A DNA stretch of 64,000 nt from Methylophilus sp. QUAN (GTDB lineage Bacteria; Pseudomonadota; Gammaproteobacteria; Burkholderiales; Methylophilaceae), in assembly GCF_015354445.1 (NCBI RefSeq), contig NZ_JADKYT010000001.1:992001-1056000 (forward strand). Direction: 5' to 3'. A program made the position numbers and the translations under genes. Below, in pieces: positions 63,766 through 64,000 of the stretch. The stretch's first letter is position 1, and the number at the start of each line of letters is the position of its first letter. The notes under the pieces were generated by a model. The model worked only from the letters and a program-made list of their open reading frames with translations, did not search any database and was not told where the DNA came from.

Positions 63766-64000
63766 ATGTACCACTTCATGGTCACAACAGATACAGCGGC
63801 TTGGCAAAATGGCTGCGAAGAGTATTCCAAAAGTCGCTTTCTTGAATATACAACTGATGACATTGCATCAAAATTTCAGGCACTAAATTCCTCCACGATT
63901 GAAGAGTTAAAATCCTATCCTTGCTTATGTACCTACGAGGGGGAGTGGGAGCTCTGGGTCGCCAAGATAACAAGCATAGAGGTAGATAAGTTAAGAATAC
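63766..64000 (+). CDS. Partial gene of unknown function, cut by the window edge
   Basis: An open plus-strand frame from ATG 63766 (GGGGAT about ten bases upstream) stays open for 78 codons to the window end. It encodes MYHFMVTTDTAAWQNGCEEY, then a soluble charged region with ELKSYPCLCTYEGEWELWVA. The frame is AT-richer than its neighbours and uses codons less like them, so it may belong to acquired sequence continuing to the right. I do not recognise the family. The minus-strand frame in the same place looks like a shadow. Confidence 0.55.
   Translation, partial: MYHFMVTTDTAAWQNGCEEYSKSRFLEYTTDDIASKFQALNSSTIEELKSYPCLCTYEGEWELWVAKITSIEVDKLRI

Overview
The window looks like a chromosomal segment of a methylotrophic betaproteobacterium, most likely of the family Methylophilaceae. 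This is inferred from gene content, not from a database match. The pointers are an mxaRSACKL methanol-dehydrogenase maturation cluster, PEP-CTERM surface proteins, the order tpiA-secG-tRNA-Leu-nuoA to nuoN followed by a DUF2818 gene, and second-copy-style infA next to a cold-shock gene. Coding density is high. I saw no rRNA, insertion sequence, CRISPR array or prophage.

Left part (1-17.7 kb): the start of an unidentified minus-strand gene, then cysM followed without a gap by a ydbH/ynbE/ydbL-like envelope lipid-transport operon. Next come an orphan protein, a Ser/Thr/Asp-rich low-complexity protein whose upstream region holds two identical 16-bp palindromes, a DEDD exonuclease, and rlmD. They are followed by a peptide-type ABC importer (binding lipoprotein plus two permeases, no ATPase) interrupted by a VIT-family gene and an L,D-transpeptidase. 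A queuosine-precursor transporter, a methyltransferase, nagZ, an lpxO-like hydroxylase and a yccA-like gene complete this part.

Surface-protein island (17.7-24.8 kb): a stand-alone PEP-CTERM protein, a large TonB-dependent receptor, then three PEP-CTERM proteins in a row that share a common core and so look like paralogues. The receptor gene and the first gene of the trio each carry a near-identical sigma-54 (-24/-12) promoter. This receptor plus three-paralogue unit is the most interesting candidate system in the window.

Middle (24.8-46.4 kb): a LysR-psiE-tadA group diverges from a pirin, flavodoxin-like quinone reductase, YceI and Old-Yellow-Enzyme set with the look of electrophile or redox defence. 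Then tpiA, secG, tRNA-Leu(GAG) and the complete 14-gene complex I operon, with DUF2818 at its end.

Right part (46.4-64 kb): a PAP2 phosphatase with a structured leader, a LysR/DUF2798 pair, cspA-infA, a three-gene arsenic operon with a palindromic operator, an SDR/DUF2798 pair facing a TetR gene across three similar operator-like sites, and a second TetR. The mxaRSACKL operon follows (AAA ATPase, DUF58, MxaA, two VWA proteins and a TPR protein) without mxaFJGI or mxaD. The window ends with a metallophosphoesterase, a zinc-phospholipase-C-like protein, a GT4 glycosyltransferase, a small ABM-like protein and an AT-richer gene cut off by the window edge.

Several start codons were moved inward from the longest open frame where a ribosome-binding site or family start favoured it. 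These choices are explained in the entries.
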